This document shows positions 33,338 through 42,331 of a DNA stretch of 64,000 bases, piece by piece. Numbering within the stretch: position 1 is the stretch's first letter; the number at the start of each line of letters is the position of its first letter. Origin of the DNA: Candidatus Aminicenantes bacterium UBA6228 (lineage in GTDB: Bacteria; Acidobacteriota; Aminicenantia; Aminicenantales; Saccharicenantaceae). A model generated the notes under the pieces. It made no database searches. It was not told the origin of the DNA and was given only the letters and a program-made list of their open reading frames with translations. Both the position numbers and the translations under genes were made by a program. The stretch is taken from positions 237,593-301,592 of the forward strand of contig DJWO01000010.1 in the NCBI GenBank assembly GCA_002441005.1. The letters run 5' to 3'.

Positions 33338-35422
33338 ATGGATGCCAGGTTACATCAGATGAGAAACATTGGAATCAGTGCCCATATTGATTCCGGCAAA
33401 ACCACTCTTACCGAGCGGATACTCTATTACTGTAAAAAAATTCACCGCATGCATGAAGTCAAAGGAAAAGAAGGCGGCGGAGCAACTATGGACTATATGG
33501 AGCTCGAAAGAGAGCGAGGCATCACCATCACTTCCGCTACTACTCATGTCAGCTGGAACCATCATTCAATTAACATCATTGATACGCCCGGTCACGTTGA
33601 TTTTACTATCGAGGTCGAAAGATCACTCCGGGTTCTGGACGGAGCCATCCTTGTTCTCTGCTCCGTCGGCGGGGTTCAGTCCCAGACTCTGACCGTTGAT
33701 AAACAGCTTAAAAGATATAAGGTGCCGGTTCTGGCTTTCATCAACAAACTCGACCGGGTTGGGGCCAATCCATTCAAGGTCAAAGATCAAATTGTTGACA
33801 AGCTGGGCAGGCGGGCGGCCCTGATGCAGATTCCAATCGGGCTGGAAGATAATTTTCAGGGAGTAGTTGATCTCATTTCGCTTAAAGCCATTTACTTTGA
33901 TGGCCTGAACGGAGAGCTGGTCAGGGAAGCTGAAATTCCGGCCGAACTCCGGGCTGAGGCCCGCCACTACCGCGAAGAGCTTCTGGATTCAGTCTCTTTA
34001 ACCTCTGACGAGCTGGCCGAGGCTCTGCTCGAAAATAAAGCTTCGCCTGAGCTCATCCGCCAGGCCATCAGGCAGGCCACGATCCGGAGGGAATTTACCC
34101 CGGTTTTTATCGGCTCGGCCTACCGTAACAAGGGAGTTCAGCCCCTGCTCGATGGTGTGGTTGATTACCTGCCCGACCCGTCTGAAGTTGAAAATATCGC
34201 CCTTGATCTTGACCGCCAGCAACAACCGGTTGTTCTCCAGGCTGATCCGGCTCTACCCTGTGTCGCTTATGCTTTTAAATTGGAAGAAGGACCTTATGGC
34301 CAGTTGACTTACGTCAGAATCTATCAGGGTGCCCTGAAAAAGGGCGACGAACTTTTTAACACTCGCTCCCGGCAAAAATTTAAAGTCGGACGGCTGGTCA
34401 GAATGCATGCTGATCACATGGAAGATATCACCGAAGCTATGGCCGGTGATATCATTGCCCTCTTCGGGGTGGATTTTGCCTCAGGTGATACCATCTGCTC
34501 ACCAGGGCTCAACTATTCTCTTACCTCCATCTATGTCCCTGAGCCGGTCATCTCCCTGGCCATTGAACCGGTTGACAAAATTTCTTCCGACCGGCTATCC
34601 CGCGCCCTGTCCCGTTTTACCAAGGAAGACCCGACTTTCCGGACTTACCTTGATCCTGAATCACGGCAAACCATCATTCAGGGCATGGGCGAACTCCATC
34701 TTGATGTCTACTTAGAGAGGATGAAAAGAGAATACAAGGTGGAGGTGACCACCGGTCAGCCCCAGGTAGCTTACCGGGAAGCGATTACTTCCCGGGCCGA
34801 TTTTGATTATATCCACAAAAAACAAACAGGCGGAGCCGGCCAGTTTGCCCGGGTTAGCGGTTATCTTGAACCTTTTGAAGGCAGTTACGAATTTATTAAT
34901 GAAGTTAAGAGCGGCCATATTCCGCGCGAATTTATTCCCTCCTGTGATAAAGGTTTCCAGGCCTCTTTAAAAAAAGGACAGCTGATGGGCAGCCCGATTA
35001 TTGGCGTTAGGGTTGTTCTGTCTGACGGTCAGTTTCATCCGGTAGATTCTTCTGACCTGGCTTTTCAGTTAGCCGCGCAGGGAGCTTTTAAACAGGCTTA
35101 CAAAAAAGCCAGGCCCCAGCTTCTTGAACCGGTGATGAAAGTCGTGGTGGAAACACCGTCTGAATATTCCGGCAGCGTCTTTGCCAGCCTCAATCAGCGC
35201 CGCGGAATAATCGTCAGCTCGATTGAGACCGGTCTTTATTCAACAATTGAAGCCGAGGTTCCCTTAAGCGAAATGTTCGGCTATTCGACTATCCTTCGTT
35301 CGATGACCCAGGGCAAAGCCGAATTTACCATGGAGTTTTTAAAATATGCCCGGGTACCTCAAAATCTGGCCGAAGAGTTGATGGAAAAACACCGGCAAAA
35401 AATTGAGGAAGAGAAAAAATAA
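33338..35422 (+). CDS. fusA: Elongation factor G, mitochondrial-EFG1-like type
   Basis: A GTPase that moves tRNAs and mRNA through the ribosome. The 694-residue protein starts at ATG 33338 after GAGG; an upstream GTG is less likely. G motifs: AHIDSGKTT (G1), RGITITSA (G2), DTPGHVDF (G3), NKLD (G4). The switch-I sequence VKGKEGGGATMDYMELER and the stretch LCSVGGVQSQTLTVDKQLKR resemble mitochondrial EFG1 and the spirochaete/planctomycete spdEFG1 group more than ordinary FusA. HKKQTGGAGQFARV is the domain IV entry. No ribosomal protein genes flank it; a P-loop ATPase follows immediately. Confidence 0.93.
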   Translation: MDARLHQMRNIGISAHIDSGKTTLTERILYYCKKIHRMHEVKGKEGGGATMDYMELERERGITITSATTHVSWNHHSINIIDTPGHVDFTIEVERSLRVLDGAILVLCSVGGVQSQTLTVDKQLKRYKVPVLAFINKLDRVGANPFKVKDQIVDKLGRRAALMQIPIGLEDNFQGVVDLISLKAIYFDGLNGELVREAEIPAELRAEARHYREELLDSVSLTSDELAEALLENKASPELIRQAIRQATIRREFTPVFIGSAYRNKGVQPLLDGVVDYLPDPSEVENIALDLDRQQQPVVLQADPALPCVAYAFKLEEGPYGQLTYVRIYQGALKKGDELFNTRSRQKFKVGRLVRMHADHMEDITEAMAGDIIALFGVDFASGDTICSPGLNYSLTSIYVPEPVISLAIEPVDKISSDRLSRALSRFTKEDPTFRTYLDPESRQTIIQGMGELHLDVYLERMKREYKVEVTTGQPQVAYREAITSRADFDYIHKKQTGGAGQFARVSGYLEPFEGSYEFINEVKSGHIPREFIPSCDKGFQASLKKGQLMGSPIIGVRVVLSDGQFHPVDSSDLAFQLAAQGAFKQAYKKARPQLLEPVMKVVVETPSEYSGSVFASLNQRRGIIVSSIETGLYSTIEAEVPLSEMFGYSTILRSMTQGKAEFTMEFLKYARVPQNLAEELMEKHRQKIEEEKK

Positions 35423-35447
35423 AATAAAAACGGTAAGGAGTCAGCGG

Positions 35448-36152
35448 ATGGTCAAAAAAAATCTCAGCTCAAAAAGCCCGGTGAAACTTCTGGAAAAAAG
35501 CATTACCGGCGGTCTGGGACCTGGTAATCTGGGCGTCTTCGCCTCGCGCAAGGGGGTAGGCAAGACAGCCTGTCTGGTTCAAATCGCTCTTAACCGCCTG
35601 TTTGACGGTCAGGGAGTCATCCATGTCTCCTACGCCAGCCGGGTTGATTATATTATTGCCTGGTACGAAGAAATGTTCAAAAACCTGGCCTCAAGCGAAA
35701 GCCTTCAGCAGGCGATGGATATTCATGATGAAATTATCCGCCGCCGGGTCATCATGAATTTCCGGCAGGAAGGCATGAAGACCGAACAGGTTCTAAAAGG
35801 CCTGGAAGCCCTGCTGGTTCAGGGAAATTTTCCAGCCAGAACCATTATCGTCGATGGCTTTAATTTTTACATGCCAGCCGCGGCTGATGTCCAGCTGTTC
35901 AAACAGTTTGCCCTCGACCGCCAGCTCGAATTCTGGTTCAGCTGCTCCCTCCGGGGAGATGATCCATTATTTGATGAACGGGGAATTCCTCTGGTTCTAA
36001 AAGATTATCTCGGCTCGTTTGATATTATCTTTACCCTGGAAAATGAGCGGGACCGGGTCAGGGTTAACCTGGTTAAAGACCACGACCGGCTCAGCCTGAA
36101 AAAATTGAACATCGAGCTTGATCCTCAGACTCTTCTTCTGGCCAAAGCTTGA
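35448..36152 (+). CDS. RecA/KaiC-like P-loop ATPase of unknown role
   Basis: The protein has 234 residues from the ATG after TAAGGAG. The opening GGLGPGNLGVFASRKGVGKTACL is a Walker A region in the style of RadA/DnaB/KaiC proteins, with a ParA-like RKGVGKT. The Walker B is probably RTIIVDGFNF. A central helical stretch rich in charged residues (MDIHDEIIRRRVIMNFRQEG) has no known counterpart. No DNA-binding loop or zinc finger is visible. It starts 25 bases after the EF-G stop, so co-transcription is likely; a link to translation is inference only. Confidence 0.7.
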   Translation: MVKKNLSSKSPVKLLEKSITGGLGPGNLGVFASRKGVGKTACLVQIALNRLFDGQGVIHVSYASRVDYIIAWYEEMFKNLASSESLQQAMDIHDEIIRRRVIMNFRQEGMKTEQVLKGLEALLVQGNFPARTIIVDGFNFYMPAAADVQLFKQFALDRQLEFWFSCSLRGDDPLFDERGIPLVLKDYLGSFDIIFTLENERDRVRVNLVKDHDRLSLKKLNIELDPQTLLLAKA

Positions 36153-36266
36153 TACCTGCCTGAAATCCAGGCTGAAGCCTGAACAACAAACTAAAAGTAA
36201 TTTTGACCGGCTGATTATCAGCTTTCAGCTGTTGACGCTCATTTTTTAGCTCCCGCTCAGGATTCC

Positions 36267-36295
36267 TTGACTGTTTTTTAACCGCGGCTTATGAT
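36267..36295 (+). promoter_or_regulatory. Promoter of the M16 peptidase pair
   Basis: TTGACT (36267-36272) and TATGAT (36290-36295) are separated by exactly 17 bases. The expected transcript has a leader of about 105 bases before the ATG at 36410. Confidence 0.6.
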
Positions 36296-36409
36296 AGCTT
36301 AGATGGTTCCAGCTTTAAAAAGCAAGATTGCTTCGGGCAGCAGCCACTGCCTGCCTTTCTTTTTGCCGGCCAGACGCCGGCTGATGAATTTTAGCCGGGG
36401 AGGTATTAG

Positions 36410-37735
36410 ATGCCCAAAAAAATTGTCATTTTTGTCCTCAGTCTCTGCTGGATGACTGTCATGCTTCAGGCTGCTTTTAAAAAAGAGGATATTAAGGTCT
36501 TCCAGCTCGACAACGGGCTGAAGATTATTCTTTACGAAGACCATAAGATGCCAAATATTTCTTACTACACTTTTTTCAAAGTTGGCTCCCGTTGCGAACG
36601 TCCCGGCCTGACCGGTGTCTCTCATTTTATTGAACACATGATGTTTAACGGCACCAACCAGTTTGGCCCGGGTGAATTTGACCGTTTGATGGAATTCAGC
36701 GGCGGGGCTAATAACGCCTATACCGGGGATGATTTTACCGCCTATACTGACTGGTTCCCAACTAAGGCCCTGGAAAAAATGGTCGAACTCGAGGCCGACC
36801 GGATGCAGGGCCTGCTGTTTGACCCTCAGGTACTTGAATCGGAAAGAGGAGTGGTGGCCTCGGAGCGGCGGTTAAGTGTGGAGAACAATAACGAAGCTAT
36901 CCTGTATGAAAATGTCAGAGCCACGGCCATCATGGCTCATCCCTATCACTGGGATGTCATAGGCTGGATGAGCGATATCCTTGGCTGGCGCCCGGCTGAA
37001 ATCAAACAATATTATAAGACCTATTATGCTCCCAATAATGCAGTTCTGGTGGTAGTTGGTGACTTTGAAACCTCAAAACTGCTGGAGCTCCTGAAAAAAC
37101 ATTATGGCCCCATTCCAGCCCAGGCTCCGCCACCGCCGGTTGTCACGGTGGAGCCCCCTCAGCTGGGGCGAAAAGAGGTAGTCATCCGGAAAGAGGCTCA
37201 GACCCCATCCTTTCTGGTTGTTTATCATGGTCCGGCCTGCTCTAATTCTGATTATTTTGCCCTGTCCATTCTGGAAAAGCCTCTTCTTCAGGGCGAAAGC
37301 AGCCGTCTCTACCGGCGCCTGGTTCGGGAAGAGCAGCTGGCCATTTCAGTCTACGGCGGTCTTGAGGACAAAATCGATCCTTATCTCTTCATGATTGAAG
37401 TCAAGCCCAGGCCAGGAGCCGATCTCGGGCGGATTGAAAAAATAATCGATGAAGAGCTGTCTAAAATAGTTCAAGAGGGGCTAGCCGAAACCGAGTATGA
37501 AAAAGCGCTCAATATCATCAGAAACGGCTTTTATTCGGGTCTTCAAACCAACTCTGGCAAAGCTAACATGCTCGGGGCAATGGAGATGCTTTACGGCAGT
37601 TACGACCGTCTTTTTACCCTTATTGACAGCTACCTGGCTATAAAGAGGCAGGATATTCCAGCTATAGCCGGGAAATATTTTAATGAGCTGAATAAAACTG
37701 CCGGTTACCTGATACCTGAAGGAGGCCAGAAATGA
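36410..37735 (+). CDS. M16-family zinc peptidase, catalytic partner
   Basis: The 441-residue protein has a short N-terminal hydrophobic segment (IVIFVLSLCWMTVMLQAA) indicating export. The inverted zinc motif HFIEHMMFNG (HxxEH) is intact, with the distal Glu in ALEKMVELEADRM. Then follow LESERGVVASERR and YYAPNNAVLVVVGDF, typical of M16B peptidases. The C-terminal half is the M16 inactive-lobe domain. Start after GGGGAGGTATTAG. It overlaps the next M16 gene by four bases, giving the usual catalytic/non-catalytic pair that degrades oligopeptides. Confidence 0.95.
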   Translation: MPKKIVIFVLSLCWMTVMLQAAFKKEDIKVFQLDNGLKIILYEDHKMPNISYYTFFKVGSRCERPGLTGVSHFIEHMMFNGTNQFGPGEFDRLMEFSGGANNAYTGDDFTAYTDWFPTKALEKMVELEADRMQGLLFDPQVLESERGVVASERRLSVENNNEAILYENVRATAIMAHPYHWDVIGWMSDILGWRPAEIKQYYKTYYAPNNAVLVVVGDFETSKLLELLKKHYGPIPAQAPPPPVVTVEPPQLGRKEVVIRKEAQTPSFLVVYHGPACSNSDYFALSILEKPLLQGESSRLYRRLVREEQLAISVYGGLEDKIDPYLFMIEVKPRPGADLGRIEKIIDEELSKIVQEGLAETEYEKALNIIRNGFYSGLQTNSGKANMLGAMEMLYGSYDRLFTLIDSYLAIKRQDIPAIAGKYFNELNKTAGYLIPEGGQK

Positions 37736-39120
37736 GGAGGTTTTTAACTATCATGACGACTTTCTTGTTAGCCGGTTCAGTGGCGGTGGCTTCGGCCGAG
37801 AGATTACCCCGGCCGGAAAAGATCACTCTCGATAACGGGCTGGTCGTTTATTATTATCAAAATTCGGAGCTGCCGCTGGTCAGTTTCAGGCTTCTCATTA
37901 AAGGTGCCGGTAGCGCCTTTGAGCCCGAGGGGTTAGATGGCCTGGCCAATTTTACGGCCGATATGTTGCTCAAAGGAACCAGGACCATGACCGCCGAGCA
38001 GATCTCAGAAGCCCTGGATTTTATGGGCGCCAGGTTGTCCTTTACCTCAACCGAAGAATATGCTACCGGTGGTGGTGATTGCCTGTCCCAGTTTCTGCCC
38101 AGGTTGCTACAAATTGCCGCCGATTGCCTGTCTTCTCCCGCTTTTAAAGAAGATGAATATAAAAAAGAGCTGTCCAGAAAAATCGACAGCCTTAAAGCTG
38201 TCAAGGACAATCCGGGTCAGGCCCTCCGCCAGTATTTCAAGAAGGCCTATTTCGGTCAGCATCCCTTTGGCCATGTCCCGCTCGGCACCGATTCTTCTCT
38301 GGGGAAAATGACCCTGCCGGAACTTAAGAGATTTCATACCGTCAGGTACAGGCCTGATACAGCCCTGATGGCGGTCGTCGGAGATATTAAGCGGGCAGAG
38401 CTGATTAAAATTCTAAAAGAAACCGTCGGGCAATGGCCGAAGCCAAAAAACACGGCTTCTGTCACCAGCCTGCCCCCCCTGCCTTCACCGGCCGGACTAA
38501 AGCTGGTTCTGGTTGATAAGCCGGATGCGACTCAAGCCTATTTTGCCCTTGGTTCTCCCGGATTTGCCCAAAAGGACAGAATGGCAGTGGTGGCCAGTAT
38601 CATGAATACTCTGTGGGGCGGCCGCTTCACTTCCTGGCTGAACACTGAGCTCAGAATCAAACGGGGCCTGACTTATGGAGCCAGCAGCGGCTTTCAGTCA
38701 TGGCAGACAGGCGGTTTGTTTATGGCCAGTTCTTACACCAAGAATGAAAAAATCGGGGAGATGTTCGACATCACTTTCGACTTGCTGAAGAAAGCCAGGA
38801 GCCAGGGATTTTCACCTGAAGAGATAGAAAGCGCTAAAAATTATATAGTTGGTCAGTTTCCCCAGTCACTGGAAACCAACAGCAGCAAGGCCAGTGCTTA
38901 TCTACGGCTTATTTATTATGGACTCGGCTTTGATTACTATGACCGCTACTTAGGCGAAATTGAAGCAGCCAGGCCCCAGGCTATTAAGCAAGCGGCCATT
39001 AAACTTCTGCCGGAAAAAAATTACACCTTAGTAGTCGTGGGTAAGGCCAGTGAAATCAAAAAAATTCTCGGCAAATTTGGCCGCTGGGAAGAAAAAAAGA
39101 TAACCGATCCCGATTTTTAA
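37732..39120 (+). CDS. M16-family protein, probably the non-catalytic partner
   Basis: The 462-residue protein has a signal peptide (FLTIMTTFLLAGSVAVASA). It follows the M16 fold throughout: KITLDNGLVVYYYQNSELPLVSF, HTVRYRPDTALMAVVGDI, ELRIKRGLTYGASSGFQSW. The zinc motif position reads NFTAD instead of HxxEH, so it cannot bind the catalytic zinc. In bacterial M16B heterodimers the second subunit supplies the R/Y substrate-binding pair; here RGLTYGA is retained. It overlaps the upstream catalytic gene (ATGA), so equal synthesis of both is expected. Confidence 0.93.
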   Translation: MRRFLTIMTTFLLAGSVAVASAERLPRPEKITLDNGLVVYYYQNSELPLVSFRLLIKGAGSAFEPEGLDGLANFTADMLLKGTRTMTAEQISEALDFMGARLSFTSTEEYATGGGDCLSQFLPRLLQIAADCLSSPAFKEDEYKKELSRKIDSLKAVKDNPGQALRQYFKKAYFGQHPFGHVPLGTDSSLGKMTLPELKRFHTVRYRPDTALMAVVGDIKRAELIKILKETVGQWPKPKNTASVTSLPPLPSPAGLKLVLVDKPDATQAYFALGSPGFAQKDRMAVVASIMNTLWGGRFTSWLNTELRIKRGLTYGASSGFQSWQTGGLFMASSYTKNEKIGEMFDITFDLLKKARSQGFSPEEIESAKNYIVGQFPQSLETNSSKASAYLRLIYYGLGFDYYDRYLGEIEAARPQAIKQAAIKLLPEKNYTLVVVGKASEIKKILGKFGRWEEKKITDPDF

Positions 39121-39272
39121 ATGCTCGGCTTCTAAAGGATATTGACCTCAAGCTGGGCTCAAACCTGAAAGCCAGGAAGTCTGCCAAGCTGACCGGTGAC
39201 CGGGCCGGAAGTAAATAGCCACTCCGGCCAGGAGGCATCAAGACCTGTTTATTTTCTGTCTGCTGTTCTTTG

Positions 39273-39779
39273 CTATTTCTTCTTGGAACCGGCTCTGGCC
39301 AGCAAGCGCTGGCGGGTATAGGCAATGAGTCCGCCGGCATCAATAATAGCCTGCCTGGCTTTAGGCAGAGGCTCAACTTTAAATTCCCGGCCAGAAGTTT
39401 TATTAATAATCTTATCCGGTAAAATTTCCAGTTCATCACCTTCTTCGGCCTCAATCCCGGGACAAACCACCAGCCTGAGCCCCAGGTTAATTGCATTTTG
39501 CATAAAAATCCTGGCAAAGTTTCTGGCCACGATGACCAGCTCATAACCTTTTAAAGTTGAAGCAGCCTGTTCACGGGAAGAGCCGCAGCCGAAATTTTTT
39601 CCGGCGACGACGACACTGCCGGCCGGAATCTGGCCGGCCTTCAGCTTCGAGTTAAATTCAGGTAGATCAGCAAAAGCATATTGAGGAGTCTCAGAAGGCA
39701 GAACAGTCGCCATGTACCGGCCTGGATAGATAATATCGGTTGAAATATCATCGCCAAGCTTCAGAACAACCTTAGCCAT
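39273..39779 (-). CDS. 3-isopropylmalate dehydratase-type small subunit (LeuD/HacB/DmdB family)
   Basis: The 168-residue protein is the swivel-domain partner of the gene upstream. It shows the family segments LGDDISTDIIYPGRY and GKNFGCGSSREQAA. The short-type length and sequence match the archaeal/anaerobe branch that includes homoaconitase and 2,3-dimethylmalate dehydratase as well as IPMI. The substrate-specificity loop after GR reads YMAT (residues 22-25), which does not settle the substrate. The start follows GGAGGCAAATAAG, one base after the large-subunit stop. No leuA or leuB lies nearby. Confidence 0.9.
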   Translation of the reverse strand: MAKVVLKLGDDISTDIIYPGRYMATVLPSETPQYAFADLPEFNSKLKAGQIPAGSVVVAGKNFGCGSSREQAASTLKGYELVIVARNFARIFMQNAINLGLRLVVCPGIEAEEGDELEILPDKIINKTSGREFKVEPLPKARQAIIDAGGLIAYTRQRLLARAGSKKK

Positions 39780-39780
39780 C

Positions 39781-41073
39781 TTATTTGCCTCCTTTTCCGG
39801 GATCAGTAATATAGCCAGTCAGGGCAGAAGCGGCAGCCACCGCCGGTGAGCACAGATAAACTTCAGCCTTGGGGTTGCCCATCCGGCCTTTAAAATTGCG
39901 GTTGGTGGTGGATAAAGCAACTTCACTATCTCCCAGAGCCCCTTCATGAACACCAAGGCAGCAACCGCAACCCGGGTTCATAATGACCGCCCCGGCTTTA
40001 ATCAGGGTAGCCAAATAGCCCAGCTGAAGAGCCTGCTGATAAATCCGGAAGGAGGCCGGGAAAACCAGCATTCTCACCCCTCTGGCTATTTTCTGGCCCC
40101 GGAGGATTCTGGCCGCGATGGCCAGATCATCCAGGCGGCCATTGGTACAGGAGCCAATGACTATCTGGTTGACCTTTACCCGTCCGAGCTTTTTGACCGG
40201 TTTGACATTATCAACGGTGTGCGGGCAGGCCACCAGTGGCTCAAGTCTGGAGACATCGATTTCAATAACCTGATCATATTCAGCTTCCGGATCGGGACCA
40301 AAGATTTCAACCGGCCCCTTCACTCCGGCTTCTTCTTTGAGATAGCGCAGGGTTTCTTTGTCAGGCGGGAAAATACCGGAAGTTGCCCCGGCTTCAACTG
40401 ACATATTGGCCACGGTCAGACGTCCTGAGGTTGACATCCTTTCCAGGGCGGGACCATGATATTCAAGGACTTTGAAATTAGCCCCTTCGGCCGAGAGCTG
40501 GCCAATAAGATAAAGGATAAAATCCTTGGGCAGGACATAGGGATTGAATTTGCCTTTAGCCATGACTTTGATGGTCTTTGGTACCTCAACGTTGAGTACC
40601 CTGCCCAGAGCCCAGACTGCAGCCATTTCCGTTGCTCCAAGGCCAAAGCTGAAAGCCCCCAGAGCACCGTGAGAAGTGGTGTGACTATCCGTTCCGACCA
40701 CCACTGTCCCGGGCAAGACATAGCCATTTTCGGGCAAAATCTGGTGGCAGATGCCGCCCTCGTCACCCCGAATATCATGGAACTTTTTAATTTTCTGAGC
40801 AGCCACAAACTCCCGGATTTTTTTCTGATTGGTGGCCGTTTTGGCACTTTCGGCCGGAACCCGGTGATCAAGAATAATGGCGATTTTATCCGGGTCCCAG
40901 ATCTTAGGTTTGAGTCCGGTATCTTTATAAATCTCCATAAATTGATTTATAACCAGGGCCGCATTTTCGTGCGACATAGCCAGGCTAACTTTGGGCTCGA
41001 CGACCTCACCGGCTTTAACCGATTTTTGACCGGTAGCCCGAGCCAGGATTTTTTCCACCATGGTCATGGCCAT
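39781..41073 (-). CDS. 3-isopropylmalate dehydratase-type large subunit (LeuC/HacA/DmdA family)
   Basis: The 430-residue Fe-S hydro-lyase has the three cluster cysteines in IVIGSCTNGR and NPGCGCCLG, plus TDSHTTSHGALGAF and KKFHDIRGDEGGICHQILPE. Together with the small subunit it dehydrates and rehydrates a substituted malate; candidates are 3-isopropylmalate (leucine synthesis), homocitrate or 2,3-dimethylmalate. The neighbouring ICL/PEP-mutase-family lyase on the same strand makes a malate-type degradation route worth considering. The start follows AAAGGAGG. A TATAAT lies 60 bases upstream. Confidence 0.92.
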   Translation of the reverse strand: MAMTMVEKILARATGQKSVKAGEVVEPKVSLAMSHENAALVINQFMEIYKDTGLKPKIWDPDKIAIILDHRVPAESAKTATNQKKIREFVAAQKIKKFHDIRGDEGGICHQILPENGYVLPGTVVVGTDSHTTSHGALGAFSFGLGATEMAAVWALGRVLNVEVPKTIKVMAKGKFNPYVLPKDFILYLIGQLSAEGANFKVLEYHGPALERMSTSGRLTVANMSVEAGATSGIFPPDKETLRYLKEEAGVKGPVEIFGPDPEAEYDQVIEIDVSRLEPLVACPHTVDNVKPVKKLGRVKVNQIVIGSCTNGRLDDLAIAARILRGQKIARGVRMLVFPASFRIYQQALQLGYLATLIKAGAVIMNPGCGCCLGVHEGALGDSEVALSTTNRNFKGRMGNPKAEVYLCSPAVAAASALTGYITDPGKGGK

Positions 41074-41133
41074 TGTTCTCTTACCTCCTTTCTTTAAATA
41101 AATTCCCAGACTTTTTTTAATCTTTTCTTTGTT

Positions 41134-41139
41134 ATTATA
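41134..41139 (-). promoter_or_regulatory. Candidate -10 box for leuC-leuD-type genes
   Basis: GATTATAATAAC on the minus strand contains a perfect TATAAT; a palindrome GGCCTCAGGCC lies just upstream of it. No clear -35 box. Confidence 0.35.
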
Positions 41140-41285
41140 ATCATTTTTAGGCCTGAGGCCTAAGCCTAAATCGAGACGGGCAGAAACTGTCAGCTGACCG
41201 AAAAGAAAAAGCTGCTTTCAGCCCGACGGCAAGAGTTATCAATCACTGCTCTCTCCTCACCCGTCATCCGCCGTCAGTTTTGATC

Positions 41286-42197
41286 TTATTTATACTTGGT
41301 CTCAACTCGGTCTTTTGGCAGATATTCCTCTTCCAGTTTCCGGTAATCCTTCAAACCAACAAAAGTGGTGTAATCCTCAAAAGAGGTCAGCCAGCTGGTT
41401 TCACCGGCCAGGATACCGGTTGGTGAATTTTTCAGAGCGGTAAAAAATTCCATCAGGGCTTTATGCATGACCATAATGGAGGCCACCGGAATTGACACCC
41501 GCCCGATGCCCATTTTAGCCAGCTCAGGAATCGGAATGAGCTCGGTTTTGACCCCGGTCACAGCATCCATCAGATTAACCGACAGAGGACCTTTGATTTC
41601 TCTGGTTGCCCTTTCTATGTCGGCCCTGGTTTTAATGCCGTCAATAAAGACCAGATCAGCCCCGGCTGCTAAATAAAGCTGACAGCGGCGGATAGCTTCG
41701 TCCAGTCCATAAACAGCGAAAGCGTCGGTACGGGCATTGATGATAAAATCCTTATCGAGGCCATCTCTCACCCGGGCACAGGCTTTAATTTTCCCGGTCA
41801 TTTCCTCGGCAGTAATGACTTCTTTACCGGACATATGGCCACAGCGCTTGGGAAAAACCTGATCTTCAATGTTCATCCCGGCTGCCCCGATAGTGATAAT
41901 TCGCTCGGTCACCCAGGCGGCATTAACGGCATTACCGCCGCCGGTATCGAGGTCAGCCATGACCGGAATGTTAACTGCCTGGATAATATTCCAGGTCAGG
42001 TCAATTATGTCTTTCATCTGAACCAGGCCGACATCGGGTTTGGCCAGAAGAGAGCCGGCCAGGCCGAAGCCGGAGACCTGAAGAGCTTCAAAGCCACATT
42101 TCTCAATGATCCTGGCACTCAGGGCATCATGGCAGCCGGGGAGAACTACGGCCCGCCGTTCCATAATAGCTTTTCTTAGGATGGCTGTTTTCTTCAT
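41286..42197 (-). CDS. Isocitrate lyase/PEP mutase-family C-C lyase (methylisocitrate or dimethylmalate lyase-like)
   Basis: The 303-residue TIM-barrel protein has the catalytic KRCGH motif (in FPKRCGHMSGKEV). ALQVSGFGLAGSLL, MADLDTGGGN (Mg2+-binding Asp) and INARTDAFAVYGLDEAIRR are family features. Members cleave 2-methylisocitrate, 2,3-dimethylmalate or oxaloacetate, or mutate phosphoenolpyruvate; the intact Cys points to a lyase. The C-terminus is basic. It lies 212 bases upstream of the dehydratase pair on the same strand and has its own ribosome binding site (AAAGGAG) and -10 box, so it may be separately transcribed. Confidence 0.88.
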   Translation of the reverse strand: MKKTAILRKAIMERRAVVLPGCHDALSARIIEKCGFEALQVSGFGLAGSLLAKPDVGLVQMKDIIDLTWNIIQAVNIPVMADLDTGGGNAVNAAWVTERIITIGAAGMNIEDQVFPKRCGHMSGKEVITAEEMTGKIKACARVRDGLDKDFIINARTDAFAVYGLDEAIRRCQLYLAAGADLVFIDGIKTRADIERATREIKGPLSVNLMDAVTGVKTELIPIPELAKMGIGRVSIPVASIMVMHKALMEFFTALKNSPTGILAGETSWLTSFEDYTTFVGLKDYRKLEEEYLPKDRVETKYK

Positions 42198-42231
42198 CTC
42201 AGACTCCTTTGGTTATAAAATTTTTCCATTT

Positions 42232-42237
42232 ATTATA
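42232..42237 (-). promoter_or_regulatory. Candidate -10 box of the lyase gene
   Basis: GATTATAATAAA on the minus strand, 35 bases before the ATG. The family 2 repeat end lies directly upstream, where a -35 box would be expected; none is recognisable. Confidence 0.4.
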
Positions 42238-42261
42238 ATCTCAAACCTTCCTTTTTGCCAT

Positions 42262-42302
42262 AAAATGGGGTCGGGCCAGCGCTTTTCATTTATTATCAGC
42301 GA
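42262..42302. repeat. Lone end of family 2 repeat (copy D)
   Basis: AATGGGGTCGGGCCAGCG then CTTTTCATTTATTATCA matches copy C in reverse orientation and the left end of the complete element at 63.3 kb. No partner end nearby. It sits between the lyase promoter and the end of the glycosyltransferase gene. Confidence 0.75.
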
Positions 42303-42331
42303 CTTATAAATTTAGCTTAAAGACTCTAATT

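Noticed and set aside
40456..41097. A 213-codon rightward frame antisense to the LeuC-type gene
   Set aside because: Shadow of a highly conserved gene on the other strand; no ribosome binding site or domain.
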